Assembly: GCA_029964075.1 (NCBI GenBank)
Contig: CM057141.1
Location: forward strand, 1,860,001 to 1,924,000
DNA length: 64,000 bases
DNA from: Patiria pectinifera
Lineage: Eukaryota; Echinodermata; Asteroidea; Valvatida; Asterinidae
Reading direction: 5' to 3'
This document shows, one piece after another, positions 45,613 to 57,754 of this stretch. The position numbers and the translations under genes are program-made. A model generated the notes under the pieces. That model was not told the origin of the DNA, made no database searches, and worked only from the letters and a program-made list of their open reading frames with translations. Position 1 is the stretch's first letter. Each line of letters begins with the position of its first letter.

Positions 45613-48079
45613 ACTACATGTACCGGGTACATATGTAATTTCATTTTCCCCTTGGTTTACAATGCTTTAACAGTGTATAATGTTTAACCCATCAGCACAA
45701 CATTGTATTATTTTGTTTATTTGCTGAAGAATCAATAAAATCATTGTTCAGGCAGTTTTTGGCGTAACCATAGGTGCAGGCCCGTCGCCAGCCCTGAGCG
45801 TCGGGAGGGGGGAGCCATAGTACCAACTAGGGGGGGCCCATTACCATAAAAATACAAAAATACACATGTATGGCTTTTGCTGTTGGGGGGGAGGGGCCAA
45901 TTGTTCGCCAAGGGGGCCCGGCCCCACCAGCCCCTGGGCCGGTTTCAGGCACTTCTAAAGGTCTAACCAATAATCATATCTGCATATCGGATCGGGCCGA
46001 CATGGAACATTACTTGCTGGATCGGCAAAAAAATAGTAATTGCCACTGCCGATACACATTTCGATATTGTCCTGTTTGCCTATATTCACTGCAATGTGTA
46101 AGTTTCAAATGGTTTTAGTTTGGGTTCAATACATTTGATAGGACTACGTACATCACAAAACAAGTCAGTAGTCAATGGCCTGCTGTATACCGGTAGTGTC
46201 TTTGGTTCCCTTCACGCTCCGTATACAGCATACATGTACATTGTACGTACTACTGTGTGGTCATACAGCCACAACACCACGTGTAGCGCACCCAGCGCCC
46301 AATAGCTGGTAACCTTCACATGGATATGCCTACAGCGTGTCATGCAGCTGTGTTCACCGGCGCACAATTCCGGATAAGCAGGAAGAGTGTGGATATGGCC
46401 AGCAGTATATACAGAACAGCAGGATTCTATTTGCCGGAGTGCACAAAGCACGACTGAACAACTGAAAGCATACAAAATACGTACATGTACATTTGCTGCA
46501 CAGCATTTATCTTGAGATGTACATAAAGCTACAATCCTGGCCAAATCTCGCTGGGCCTCCAACCCCCCGGCCCCCGTTCAATGTTGTCTCTCATTGCGCG
46601 GTGTGTGCTCCATCAGCTGGAGAGAACAACATTGACCGAGGGAGTGGGGGAGTGGGTGACCGTGGCAGGCTCAGGAAGTGTCCCAACCATTTTGGCCGGG
46701 ATTGTAGCTTCAGAATTTTCACGAAATCACACACGCGGTGCCATATCCGTAACGGAATCCAGTATACCCGACTTGGTAAACAACCAAATTTGTGGTCCGT
46801 GTCGAACCTAGGGGGATCGCTACTCAGGTTTTCAGGGGGTCCCTGAAAGCCCCCATCTCCTTAGAGTTTGAGCATAATGGGCACGGGCACTAGGTGACAA
46901 ACTTCTAATTGGGATGGCTCCACATCTCATCCCCTGCTGTAGACAAAGGAAATCCCCCCAAAACCTTGCCAGCCAAGCCGTATTTGCATTGCTGATGGGA
47001 ACTGTGCATGCAGACGATTGGGCCTTTACAAGTAAACATGGGAACAGTGTCGAAAAAGGGGACAAGACTCGGACACGCTTCACCACGCTTGTGTACAACT
47101 CTGCCACAAAAAAAATGGCGAACTCTACATGTAAGTTATACCTATCCTGTGGTTTCTCGGGTCAGGATATTTTTAATAGAAACATCCTCAAAAGTCTGTT
47201 ATTTAGAACAATGCGGTTTGAATTTGTTTCGACTGTGTACTCAGCATTAAGGGTCCCAGCAGGGTGATGGAGGATGGAGGTGGAAACAGCGTAATTCAAA
47301 GTGATGATTGAGATGCGCAATCAGGCCACAAAATCAGCGGGTGTGGGAGGGGGTGGGGAATGGTACTGATAAAATTAGACACAAACAGATGAATAGAACA
47401 GAAATTGGGAATTCACATTCACATGTGCCCCACTGTACAAGAAAATATACATGTATGTGTACAAAATTTGATTGACCTTGGATCACAATCTAATGATAAC
47501 ACCTCCTCCCCCTCCCCCCCCCCCCAAAAAAAAGGAGATTACTCAACTTTCTTCTCAAAATAGCTGGGCACTATACTCACATAGCTTCATCACTGTCACA
47601 TCTTATTCAAGGAGCCTGCTTTAAGCCTGATACACACGTCATGATACCTGTAACGTTACATGCAAATAAGGGAGATATGTGAAGTAGCTTTCTGCATTCT
47701 GGGTTGAATTGTGGAGATAAGGTTTCTAGTTGCCCAACGTTGTAAATTGGGTGGTTTTAGACAAGTTAAAATTGTGCAATGTCACACATTTTGTGCCCAG
47801 CTTTATGGGTGTACAGGTACATACATCCTTGAGACACCTCCATGGCTGAAACACAGCAGGATATTACATAATGCCTGGAATCCTTGACCTGAATTTCAGG
47901 TCACCAATTGAACAGAGTAAATAATCACTAGAAGGTAAAAGTGGACCATATGGGTGGACTAAGGGCTGCAATGTTGCATAAAACTCGCTGGTCTCTAATA
48001 GGCCTATGTCTAGTGTTTTACCAGTGATGTAGATGTTTTTTTTCCCACATCGGTGAACGCCGTGGGCTTGAGCTGCTTA
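45613..48079. other. Intron stretch without supported elements
   Basis: A G/C-run-rich segment at 45,778-45,950 may be a decayed transposon. No gene was recognised. Confidence 0.4.
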
Positions 48080-48129
48080 TGTTGGTTGGTTGGTTGGTGA
48101 GTTGATTGGTTGGCGGGTTGGTTGGTTAG
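48080..48129. repeat. (GGTT)n microsatellite
   Basis: Imperfect tandem GGTT repeats with a few substitutions. Confidence 0.85.
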
Positions 48130-49388
48130 TGGACACTTTACTCGGGGTGTATTAAACTGTTCCATCGGCGCGCGAATATGATCAAATTTAACTTGCGATG
48201 GTGTCCCAGACTACTCCCCGCCCCCAATAACTCTGGATCATTCGAAATACACAGTAGTTCACAGAGCCCATGGAGCTGTACACTGAACCAGTTCTGCAAT
48301 GGAGCACTGATACCAGATAAATTAATTCTTCAAAGCAGGAACTGTACCTTTAAAGTTGATCATGTTATTAAGCATTTGAAATAAAAGTTCCAAGACAAAA
48401 ATTTCACCTGAGTCGTTCAGCAGATCTTGACCATCACATCAAAGCACTTTTGGAATTTTTGGTGTACACTAAAAATGTCTTGTCGATAAAAGAACGAGCT
48501 CCTTAAAAAAAGCTGCATGGAGGTCTGTGGAGACTTGGTCTTTTTTTTTTGCCAGTCATAAATAACTTTGTAATCTTCTCTCCGACACATGTAGCCTTAA
48601 AGACCTTAAAGTGAAACTACCATGTCTTATGTACTTCATAATTACAATGCCTGTATACTCAGATTTGAGTTCCTTTCAGTTTCCACGGACCAAAGTTATA
48701 GTTAATAAACAAACTATGTTACGTGTACATGTACTTAATGGGGTCGGAGCAAGAACATACCCTCGGGTAATACAGGTATTTCCTATTTGGGCCCATTAGC
48801 CCCATTCTGCTTCGATTCCAAAGTTCCATATCTTGTGAACACAAAGGCAGTTTTGGTTCATGCGTAGCCAGATGAAAAGTGGTCAGACACTAGGTCCACG
48901 GGAATGTGCAAAGTACATGTAGTGCATGCACAGAATGCGTCCTTCATTCGCTCGTGTGAGTGCCACACAGCGCCACCTACTAACAGGTTTCAAGATTTAC
49001 TTCACAAGTGTAGTAGATCCTTCTCCTTTAAAGATCTATTGTGGGCTTCACACAACCCATGACCGTCAAAAGCCGTAATGAAAGACAGCATCCGTTTCCA
49101 GCGATTTCTTACAATGACTTCATGACTTTGCTCTACACACACACCATGCACATTTAAGTATGATTTTATTTGGGACATCCGCGCGTAAACTCATAGTAGT
49201 CCAGACGCATTTCAAATGTCAGTTGAAATTATGATGGAGATCAGTTAGATAAACTTGGCAGAGCTCTGTAAAAGATGGATTTTGAGAGAAACTGACATTC
49301 TATTGCTTGCTGTGCCTCATAATATTAAAGAAATGCATCTTACCATAGCACCAGAAACTGAACTAGTTGTGTTTTTCCTGTGGTCTGT
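48130..49388. other. Intron stretch with a strong CTCF-like core
   Basis: TAGTAGGTGGCGCTG on the minus strand (48,968-48,982) is close to the conserved CTCF core. Nothing else was recognised. Confidence 0.4.
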
Positions 49389-49925
49389 ATGAAACCCGAA
49401 ACCGACCCGATCCGACACCGACTTTGGGTCGTGTCGGTTTGTCCATCATTTCACTTGGGTCGGGTCGGGTCGGTTTCAGTTTTGCGTTTGCGATTTTCAG
49501 GTCTTGTTGGCCCCCCCCCCCCCGAACACTTCGGAACAGTTTGGAAATTTACACAATATTTATTGCAGAGTCACTTTGCCCGGTGCGACCAACTTTGGTT
49601 TGCGGTCTATCACACACTGTCTATAACATGTAGGCCCACCTGTAGGTCACGTTGTAAGTGCCGTATCGTATGATTCATTTAACTGATTGATGACGATATT
49701 CACACGACGCAGGTAAGTTCAGGCAGAAAAAGCGGACACAGATGCTCAAGCCAGACATTCTGGGTTTTTTTCGGGTTGGATCGGTTCCGGGTCGGTTGGG
49801 TTGGGTTTCCTTGAATTTTTGTTGGGTCGGATCGGTTTTAGGAGTTCAAATCAGTTTCAGTTCGGATTTGGTTTATATCTATGTTTCGGGTCGGTTTGGC
49901 CTGGTCAACCCGACCCGATCCACAA
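49389..49925. repeat. GGGTCGG-rich repeat cluster
   Basis: GGGTCGG and its complement recur many times at 49,395-49,475 and 49,765-49,920, with CCGACCCGATCC at both extremes in the same orientation and GGGTCGGGTCGG runs between. A C run and unrelated sequence separate the two clusters. It may be the ends of one transposon; boundaries are unclear. Confidence 0.5.
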
Positions 49926-52865
49926 TATTAGTCTGGTGGTCTCAATTCCAGGCTGGGTTGTAGTTTCTGTCAATGTAACCACCGGATTTTGAGTGATGCT
50001 ATTTATTATTGAAAATGAACAAAATGTATGAAAAGCAAATTTATGATCCACATGTATGCCTTTAACGATACCCTTACCCTGCAACAGAACTTGTTCAACT
50101 ACCCCCCTGTGTTGCCTTTTCCCACGAGAACTAGCACCTCCATGGTAATAACACCTATACTTGGCATGCATAATGTCAAAATCCTTTCAGTTTTTTTCTC
50201 GAAGACAGGTTCCCACAAATTGTGATGAAATTGCAATGAAAAACACAAAACTTGCGAGACCTGGCTCCAGCAGAGCTTGTTATCAGGAAGTGAAATTTGC
50301 TTATCTCTCCAATATGACATCACAGCTATCGCGCCCGCATGCACAGTGCCAGCCAGTAATGGGGAAGGGAAATCGGGGGAAATTGAGAGTCCTCCTTGCT
50401 TAGCACCAGCGAGTGTGTTTTCTTTTAATATGACATGTATATTTATTTTTACCGTCAGCTGCTGCTGACAACATGGGCGGTTACACACACAAAAACACAG
50501 GGTAAACATCGCGAGGCAGACAGGTTGGATTTAGCACAGTGGTGCTTGACAAGTGTCTGCTTAACGTTTTTATTTAATTAGCTTTGAAACTTCAAGCCAA
50601 ATCGGCCTGTTAGATTTTTAATCCAGTGTGTACGTGCTTCATCACTGGGTGAAATTAAGGTCAAACATAAGACATTTGCTGACCTTTCACAACAGTATAA
50701 CTGGTTCAGTTGTGATACAATGCTTCCGTTTCTATCTTACACATGTATATTTGTCGTTGCACTTACAAAGAAGTAAAGGTCAATCGACTGTGTAATTTTA
50801 TATGATGAAATCTGAACATCGGAATCCTAGCCAAGATCTCTTGTGAGAACTGGCAAATCAACAAGGCAGACATAATTAGATGTGAACAAGGGTTGCAAAA
50901 GTCTCAAGGCTTCAGAAAATCTGGCAAGCGAACAACTTTTATCTACTGTATTTTACAACAATGGCGTACAGATCATGCACAATACATGTACAATTTCTTC
51001 AAAATAGTTACAATGTATCAATTTGCTTAACACTGTACTACTACCGGTAGTATGCAGAAGTAGGCCTATTAATTCCCCCCCCCCCCAAAAAAAGAGGTGC
51101 AAACAAATTAAGCCAGTCCTGTGGCATGTTTGGGCTTGGGCAACTCTGGGTAAGAACTGAACAGAACTAATTCCCTTTTTGACACATGCTTGATGACGCC
51201 ACTGTTTTGAGGAATAGCCAATTCAAGTTCCTAATGACTTGTTGAGTACATTCCAGACACTTCAAAATAGATTTTACATGATGAATGACCATGTTATTGA
51301 GCGGGGTCACACCCATCATGACCTTTCATTCAGTTCACATTATGGAGGTTTCGCAACGCTTTCTTCGGCTGGGTTCAATTACAAAACAGATGGAAATCAC
51401 CCAACCCTACAGTGCATTCTTTATCTTACAAACCACTCAGTAAACAGAAAGACAGTCTCCATGCCCACAAACTAAATAAGAAGGTACACATCTTACATGA
51501 ATCGGACATATAGTTCAAATCAGTGCATTAGTCAACCCTGTGCAGTCAGGGCACCAGACATGCCGAAAAAAAACCTGACAAGCCGCAAGAATAAAAAAAA
51601 ATGATCATACCGACTATGGATGATAATAACCATGGATATATCAGTTATGTTTTCCCCTGCGCCGCTCTTAATTCGCCATTCCCCCTTCAGGAAGAGACAG
51701 GGATATCCTGGCCAACCCATGCGGAAGTGCGCGCTGAAGTAGTGTCACTCTAGCTACAAATCAGCTCGGACAAGACTGCTTGACATCTCGACATTAGCCT
51801 CTCACCATACTTGACAGATCAATTCATGGGAGAGACGGGCTCCTGCATCAGAAGGAACTCTCTCGCCCTGTCCGCAGGGCACTTTTCAGGATCTCGCTCC
51901 TCTGGGGGGAAAAGGGGGCAAGCTACGTCACACACACACTCACGAAACTGCGAGGGGCCCAGGAATAGCAACTATGAAGAAACTATTACCAGACATTTCA
52001 CTGAGCAGGTAAAGGTGAACATCCATCAAACTGGCAAGGCAGGCTTCACCTGGACTTCATTTCAAAAATTCTTCGTGTACTTTCTTTTCCTTCTGAAAAA
52101 CGTCCAACCGGCCGGAATTTGATATTAGGCATATGAAAATAAATCATCTGACAGGCAAGAACAGCCAACTAAGACAAACACACACAAAAAAACTCTGCCT
52201 TCTGCTTATGATGGAGCTGATAAGTTTCACTTGGGAGGAAGTGGGCGGCACAGCTGCAAGTCAAGATGTGGCATTGTGGGGAAGTTGAACAAGTAAAAGG
52301 GGGAGTGACGGCTGTAGTCTTCATTGCTCCGTGCCATATTGTCAATGTCAAAACAGAAAGAAAAAAAATGAGTTGACACGTCAACAGAGTCTTGAAGGAA
52401 CATGCAAGACCTTAAAATAAAATGATGAAAATTCAGGCAAACTATATGTAAGATCTTCATGGGTGAGCAACCAGAGAGAACTGAACAAGAAATATTAAAG
52501 ATGTATAGTCCATCTTCTTTGTCAAATTCAATTTGTTTTTCAATGTATGTTACCAAAATAAAATAAAAAAAATATTTGTTTCTTGTTTCTGCGCGAAGAC
52601 AAGTTGCCAATCACTAAATTATATTCTGATAGGGGTCAAGAACCTGCGAGTCTACCCTGCGAGAACTTAATTATTGCCAGGATATAAATATTTTGATAAT
52701 TGAAAGTAATTATTTTGTGACTAAACGTGGGTGTCTCATTCATGATTAAACTTGCACTGCTGGAAAAACATTCTTCATAGTGAAACTCTAAAAAAGTACT
52801 GGCAGTACATCTTTAGAGGCCAAAACGTGGTACAAGCATGATTAAGGCCGATACGGGGTACATTT
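49926..52865. other. Intron stretch with a family B fragment
   Basis: A family B fragment ends at 50,061 beside TTAA and matches the right end of 26,981-27,340. The rest shows no recognisable gene or element. A C run is at 51,077-51,087. Confidence 0.4.
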
Positions 52866-52869
52866 TTAA

Positions 52870-53248
52870 CCCTAACAAACCTGAATCCATCAAAATCCAC
52901 ACCCCTGTTTTGGAGGAATTTGGATTCAGGACACCTCCATATTGAAAAAGTTGGGGGATTTTGATGGATTCAGGACAGTAAGCCTAGCGGTACTGGAGGA
53001 TTTTGATGGATTCAGGATACCTCCATATTGAGCAGTTGGGGGACTTTGATGGATTCAGGATCTCAACAGTTTAACTCCTTGGCTACGTGTTTGGTGTGTA
53101 TGAGGTATATGTACTACACTGGTGGATTTTGATGGACTCACTGGTGGATTCTGATGGACTCGGGACACCAACATTTTTTGCATGACAAAATTGGTGGATT
53201 TTGGCGGATCCAGGATACTTTCTAGTAAACATGCTCAAGGGGTTAGGG
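52870..53248 (+). mobile_element. GATGGATTCAGGA-repeat element, copy 2
   Basis: This is the better-preserved copy. TTAA lies on both sides (52,866-52,869 and 53,249-53,252), with CCCTAAC at the left and GTTAGGG at the right as inverted ends. Inside are about eight irregularly spaced units close to GGATTTTGATGGATTCAGGA, most in the same orientation, several followed by TACCTCCATATTGA. TTAA plus CCC termini resemble piggyBac-type elements; the class is an inference. Confidence 0.78.
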
Positions 53249-53479
53249 TTAATGCAATTTGTGAATGAACATCAACAAACACCGATTAGTTCTGCAGAGT
53301 TTTGCTTATTTCCATAAAACACGGTAGAATGCTTAGAGCACAGCTGCTGACATTTCAATGAAATAGCTAGTCTTCATTGTAATTTACTTCTGGTATTTGC
53401 CAAAACAAAAAAAACCCCTAAAAAAGCTCACGCAACCTTTAAAATCTTTCTCACATAAACACAATATTTATATCTTCAC

Positions 53480-54003
53480 TTTAAATTCACCAAACTAAAA
53501 TTTGCAAACATCAAAAAACAAAACTACCAAATTATTATGAAATACCTCACTGGACTGTAAGTGAATGACTGTCTAAAGTATCCTGTAAAATCACGGCACC
53601 AGGTGTGCTGTAATTTTCAAGAAAAGTGGAATTTTTGTATCAATTTCTCACGCTGGTTGGCCTACCAGCATTGGAAAAACCTGTTTTTTTTTCCCTCCAA
53701 ATACTGCCCCCAATATACCGTATTTAGTTAGTCCGCATTTTGTTTGCAATTGATCATACACACCTATGAACGGGTACAAGCCAGTTAGACTGGTTCTCTG
53801 ACCTTACAATATTATTTCATCTTATGCTCGGTCAGGCAACCAGACCATAGGAACATGATTGTTTTTCTTGGTTTTTCCAGCATCTACGAACACAAAACGT
53901 CCACCAAGTCAGTGTAACAATACTATATATCATACAATAGTAACCCCCCAAATCCATTCATTTCTGAAAATTACAGCAAAAGCACATGTTGTACATATTT
54001 CCT
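53480..54003 (-). mobile_element. TTAA-target MITE, family A, copy 4
   Basis: Minus-strand copy of the 10.7-kb element. The right end, inverted, reads AGGAAATATGTACAACATG and then TGCTTTTGC. It contains the inner pair (TTCTCTGACCTTAC with GGTCAGGCAACCAGA) that is missing from the 16.7-kb copy. Confidence 0.7.
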
Positions 54004-55772
54004 TCAAAAATCACTCCTGAAGAATAAAAAAGGAATATTTCCATTGCCATTTTTTTAAAGTTGACAAAAAAAATTAATAAAATTTGAATTTTTGTATAGA
54101 TCTCACATTGTTGTTTCAAATGTACTTTGATGTGTTGACTTTTTGATGTCTTTTTGATGTCAAGAAACCCAAAATGCCTTGGTAATGTCTTCCTATTGTT
54201 TGTGTACATTACTATAATTGGATTAATTAATTAATATGAAAAGCGGTTAACAGTCAATCAAAATAAGAATTTGTATGCATAGCATTAGTTTGTGAACCTA
54301 TGTGTCAATTTAATTTTTCATTCATGTTAATACTATGTTATTTTTAGCTTGAAATCGATGAGGTTGAGCAAAAACAAAAACAGTTTCTTGTCCAGGCCTT
54401 TTTGAAAAAAATGAAGGAAACGGCCTCATTTTCTTAATTTTGGTTTCAAGATGGCGAATTTTCAAAGATTGCGAGTGGATTTTTTTCTCGACTCTTTTGA
54501 TGATGCAAAATTGTGTCCCCACCCTTTCTGCATAGCTACAATTTGTTGGAAACAAGTTTACAATATATTGACAAAATTGGCAAAAAATATTGTAAATATG
54601 TATGAATTATTAAAACAAATTTAAGAAAAGACGGGCAGGAAATAGGAAGTGGGCAGAGATGAGAAACTTACTTACTTGGCCTTATCATAAACTTAGTAGG
54701 TTGATATCTTATATAAAATAAACAAAGATCAATCCTCATCAAACTGCCTGTAGTGCAGGCCTTCTTCCCCTCCCCCCCCCCCCAAATAAACAAATAAATA
54801 AACAAATAATAAAAAACAACCCAGAAAATACTCGGGTATTATAGTTTATACATGAGTTACATCAAATCAAATCAAACTTTCTAAAACAAACATTGTAATA
54901 CAACATGGGACATAATTATGGACAGATAAACAGTTAGTCCAGTGCAAAACCGACCACAGGCAATATACCATGCATTATGCATAGCGAGCAAGTGATCCCA
55001 TCATAAATCTGACCGACACAAAACAGCAGTTGACACGAAACCCTTTGATGTGACCGCCATTCAACCACACATTTGCACAATGCACCGCCAACAGCTAGGA
55101 CTTGCGACTCCACACAAGCCAACATGATACGGCTATGTTTACGCTTCTACGCAAGAGGCACAAGAAAAACCCTGTTATATTCATGGTACATTGGTAGTTA
55201 ATTAAATTACCACGTCGAACTTCCTAACTGCACAATAACGCCCAGTTGCTAATCCCACCAAACGACCCCACCGCTCCGCGTAGTTAACGATATTAAAGCC
55301 CCGTTACAAAAAACCCAAAGTAATAACCCCGTGAACTCCCCCCGAAAAAAAAAAATACCAAAGCGATCGCCCGGCCACAAAGTCTTCGGCGGCACCACCA
55401 AACACAACTTCATTTTGGGCTAATTTCCGCGGCGCCTGCAATTCGCTTGCATGTCGGCAAACGGTGATTTATTAGACAAGCTTTAACACTTGACCCTGGC
55501 GAGGGTGTTGACCGAGATGCGTCAATCAGCCCGACTTGAAGGCGAATGAAACATGTCAGTCTGAGAACCGTCAACACATCAATGGAGCTTCGCATAAGCG
55601 ACTAGGGGATCTAGCCAGCCAACCAGGCCGCGCGCGACCCATCAAGCCGGTGATGGGGGCCTCTCGCCCAGCCAAGCGCTGGCACGACATCGCGGTCCCG
55701 TACTACGGACGAATCGCCAAAACAGTCGCACCTTCACACCACAGAAACGACCAAAAAGACAGCCAAACTCAC
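54004..55772. other. 5' part of the teashirt intron
   Basis: Bases 54,004-55,130 are AT-rich with nothing recognised. From about 55,240 to the exon, CpG density rises (GCGATCGCCCGG, CGGCGGC, GCGGCGCC), as expected around a promoter-proximal first exon. Confidence 0.4.
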
Positions 55773-55812
55773 CTTTTAAACGTTTCGGGGCCTGCTGCTT
55801 CCGACGAGGCAT
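55773..55812 (-). CDS. tsh: Teashirt/TSHZ first coding exon
   Basis: The 40-base exon encodes MPRRKQQAPKRLK plus one base. The first nine residues equal the start of vertebrate TSHZ proteins (MPRRKQQAP), which also come from a tiny first coding exon. The donor is AAAG followed by GTGAGT, in phase 1, and joins the acceptor at 22,604 to make Ala14. The ATG at 55,812 has A at -3. The frame stays open upstream to 55,893, but the conserved start is at 55,812. The basic start resembles a nuclear-localisation or corepressor-binding peptide; this role is an inference. The exon is too short to be found by ORF length alone. Confidence 0.9.
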
Positions 55813-57100
55813 GATCCTCCGACGGAAAATCCTGGCGGCGTGGAGAGGAATTGGCAGAGAATCGGGGGGTTTACTGTGGGACCTTGCGCGCACACATCAC
55901 CGTGCATGCAAGCAGCTGGCTGATATCAACATGGCGAGTTAATGAGATATGGGGGCGCTATAACGCTTGAAAATAGCACGCTCGCTCATCCGGGATGACC
56001 TTGCTATATCGTGATGATTAATATTCACATATGATTATATATACCAGCTTGTTTCTCCCTTTTGTTTTTTCTTTGGGTGTTTTGTCTCAAGTTTTAACTA
56101 CCATCTAAAATAAAACAATATCAGTGTTAAAGAAACACACAGTTATAGGAAAACTGATAGGGATTTTTACAAATTAATATCTTTTTTTCTTTTCAATCTC
56201 ATTGCCATCAATTTGTTCTTATCCTCGGTAGATAAAAAAACGGTGAGAGCTTGTTAAATAAAAATACTCATTAATTGACTGAAAATCTTGGTTTGGGAAT
56301 TTAAAACATTTTTGATGCGCTTGAATAAACTTGCACTATTTCGTGTTGGTGTACGAATTTGAATTTTGTGTTGTGATAAGGTGATATTTCGAAGATCCTA
56401 CGAAACGATTGGTCAGAGAAATGGGCCCAAAAAAAGATGCAGAAAGAAGTTTTAAGTTCATTCATTCAGAGCCAACAACTGAACATTTGAAATATGTACT
56501 GCTAAAAGACATCAACAGCTGAAGATTAGTTCCCCCCAAAAATCGGCTAAATCATGAGAATGTTGTTTGAAATTGAACTCGACTATAGACTATAGTTACC
56601 CATTGCGTATAATTATGACATCTGACTTCTGTGACATTTCAATTCTATATATAAATCAGTTGATAATCAACGCTCATTTAAACCCATTTGTCTTTTTGAT
56701 TGCTGTAATTACACCAATTTATTTTGACAAGTCAAATTATGTTGTTCCGGATTTCTTTTCAGGTTTGAAGTTCAAAAGGAGTCGCGAGGCCTGAACAAAA
56801 ATACTAAAAACTCGACCCGCATTTGCACAATATGTCGACAGTCGCGCCTCTTCCATCATTATATCTGCGTGTATGTGTCGAGTCCCTCAATCAATCAATC
56901 ATTTATGCAAATCAGCAAGACACGCCCTAGCCACGTGACACGCTACGACGGCTGATGACGTCAATCAGCCGAGCAAATAACATGTCACATCAGCCGGGTG
57001 ATTGATGGGTAGTCTTTAAACCCTTTGTGGGCCCACAGAGGATTGCTTGGCATTAGGCAGCCGCCATATTATTTCTTGTCCTCGCTTTGCCGAGCAGTAA
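55813..57100 (-). promoter_or_regulatory. tsh: Presumed teashirt promoter and upstream region
   Basis: This lies immediately upstream of the start codon. A pyrimidine-rich run ending CCGCCAG (about 55,836-55,860 on the minus strand) could be a 5'-UTR acceptor or lie within the 5' UTR. A CTCF-like GGGGGCGCTA is at 55,951-55,960. At 56,950-56,970 a CRE core (TGACGTCA) sits between GGCTGAT and ATCAGCC. GTGATTGATGGG, a PBX/HOX-like word, follows near 56,999. ATGGCGGC, YY1-like on the minus strand, is near 57,060. No TATA box is convincing and the start site is not determined. Confidence 0.45.
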
Positions 57101-57754
57101 TATGATAATGTTGGGTTGGGTCAGGCACAATAACACTAAATCTTCCGCGCCCGATAGAATTTCAGCGGATAGAATAACTGATATTAAAACCCATATTTTC
57201 TAGTTGAAATGACAGGGTCACTCCTTTATAAAAAAATAAAGGTGATGAAATAGTTCCGTGTTATTTTCTCGTTATTTTAGGATGCACTGTCGTTTGGGCA
57301 CACTTAATGTTTATACACTATGTCTTATAATTTATTGTTTATACGAATTCAATATAAGACCAACAACTATTAAACGCAATAACTAGGCCTGTATGTGTTT
57401 CGATTTCTTCTATTTATTTTTAGATGGGATTATTTATTTCATTACTGCATTTAGATGATTTGTTTTACTTTGGCAAATATAATCTAAATTCGCACAAATC
57501 AAAATAAAAAAATTGAAACAAACTCATGTTGCCTGCTATTCTTTATGCGAGTTGGTGCCATCACTACTGCTGCCAATTTGGATCATTTTAAAGAAGTTAA
57601 CAGGTGATGGAATTGAAATGACTCATTAAAAAAATGTCTAAAGGCATTGCCTGTAACATGTAAAAACTAATTTAAGGAAATTCACACAACTACACTTCAA
57701 TATGCCATGGTCAGACTAAGCCAAGTTTGAATAGCCTTTTAAAGTTAATTTTCA
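57101..57754. other. AT-rich intergenic stretch
   Basis: Nothing recognised. Confidence 0.45.

Larger units (their letters stand above)
22604..55772 (-). other. tsh: 33.2-kb phase-1 intron of teashirt
   Basis: The donor is AAAG followed by GTGAGT (55,771-55,773) and the acceptor is TTACACAG (22,604-22,611). The first exon leaves one base of a codon and the second exon supplies two, making GCC (Ala). Vertebrate TSHZ genes have the same arrangement of a tiny first coding exon, a long intron and one large exon. No other gene was recognised inside. The intron is filled with MITEs, SINEs and simple repeats, plus several repeat-poor blocks. Confidence 0.88.

Noticed and set aside
45778-45950. hAT-like element with CAGGCCCGTCGCCAG at its left edge
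   Set aside because: No convincing inverted partner or target duplication; G/C runs make the similarity unreliable.
54451-54621. Short plus-strand frame beginning MANFQRLRV after CAAGATGGCG
   Set aside because: The start looks TISU-like, but the frame is 56 codons of AT-rich sequence with no CpG enrichment, donor or family.
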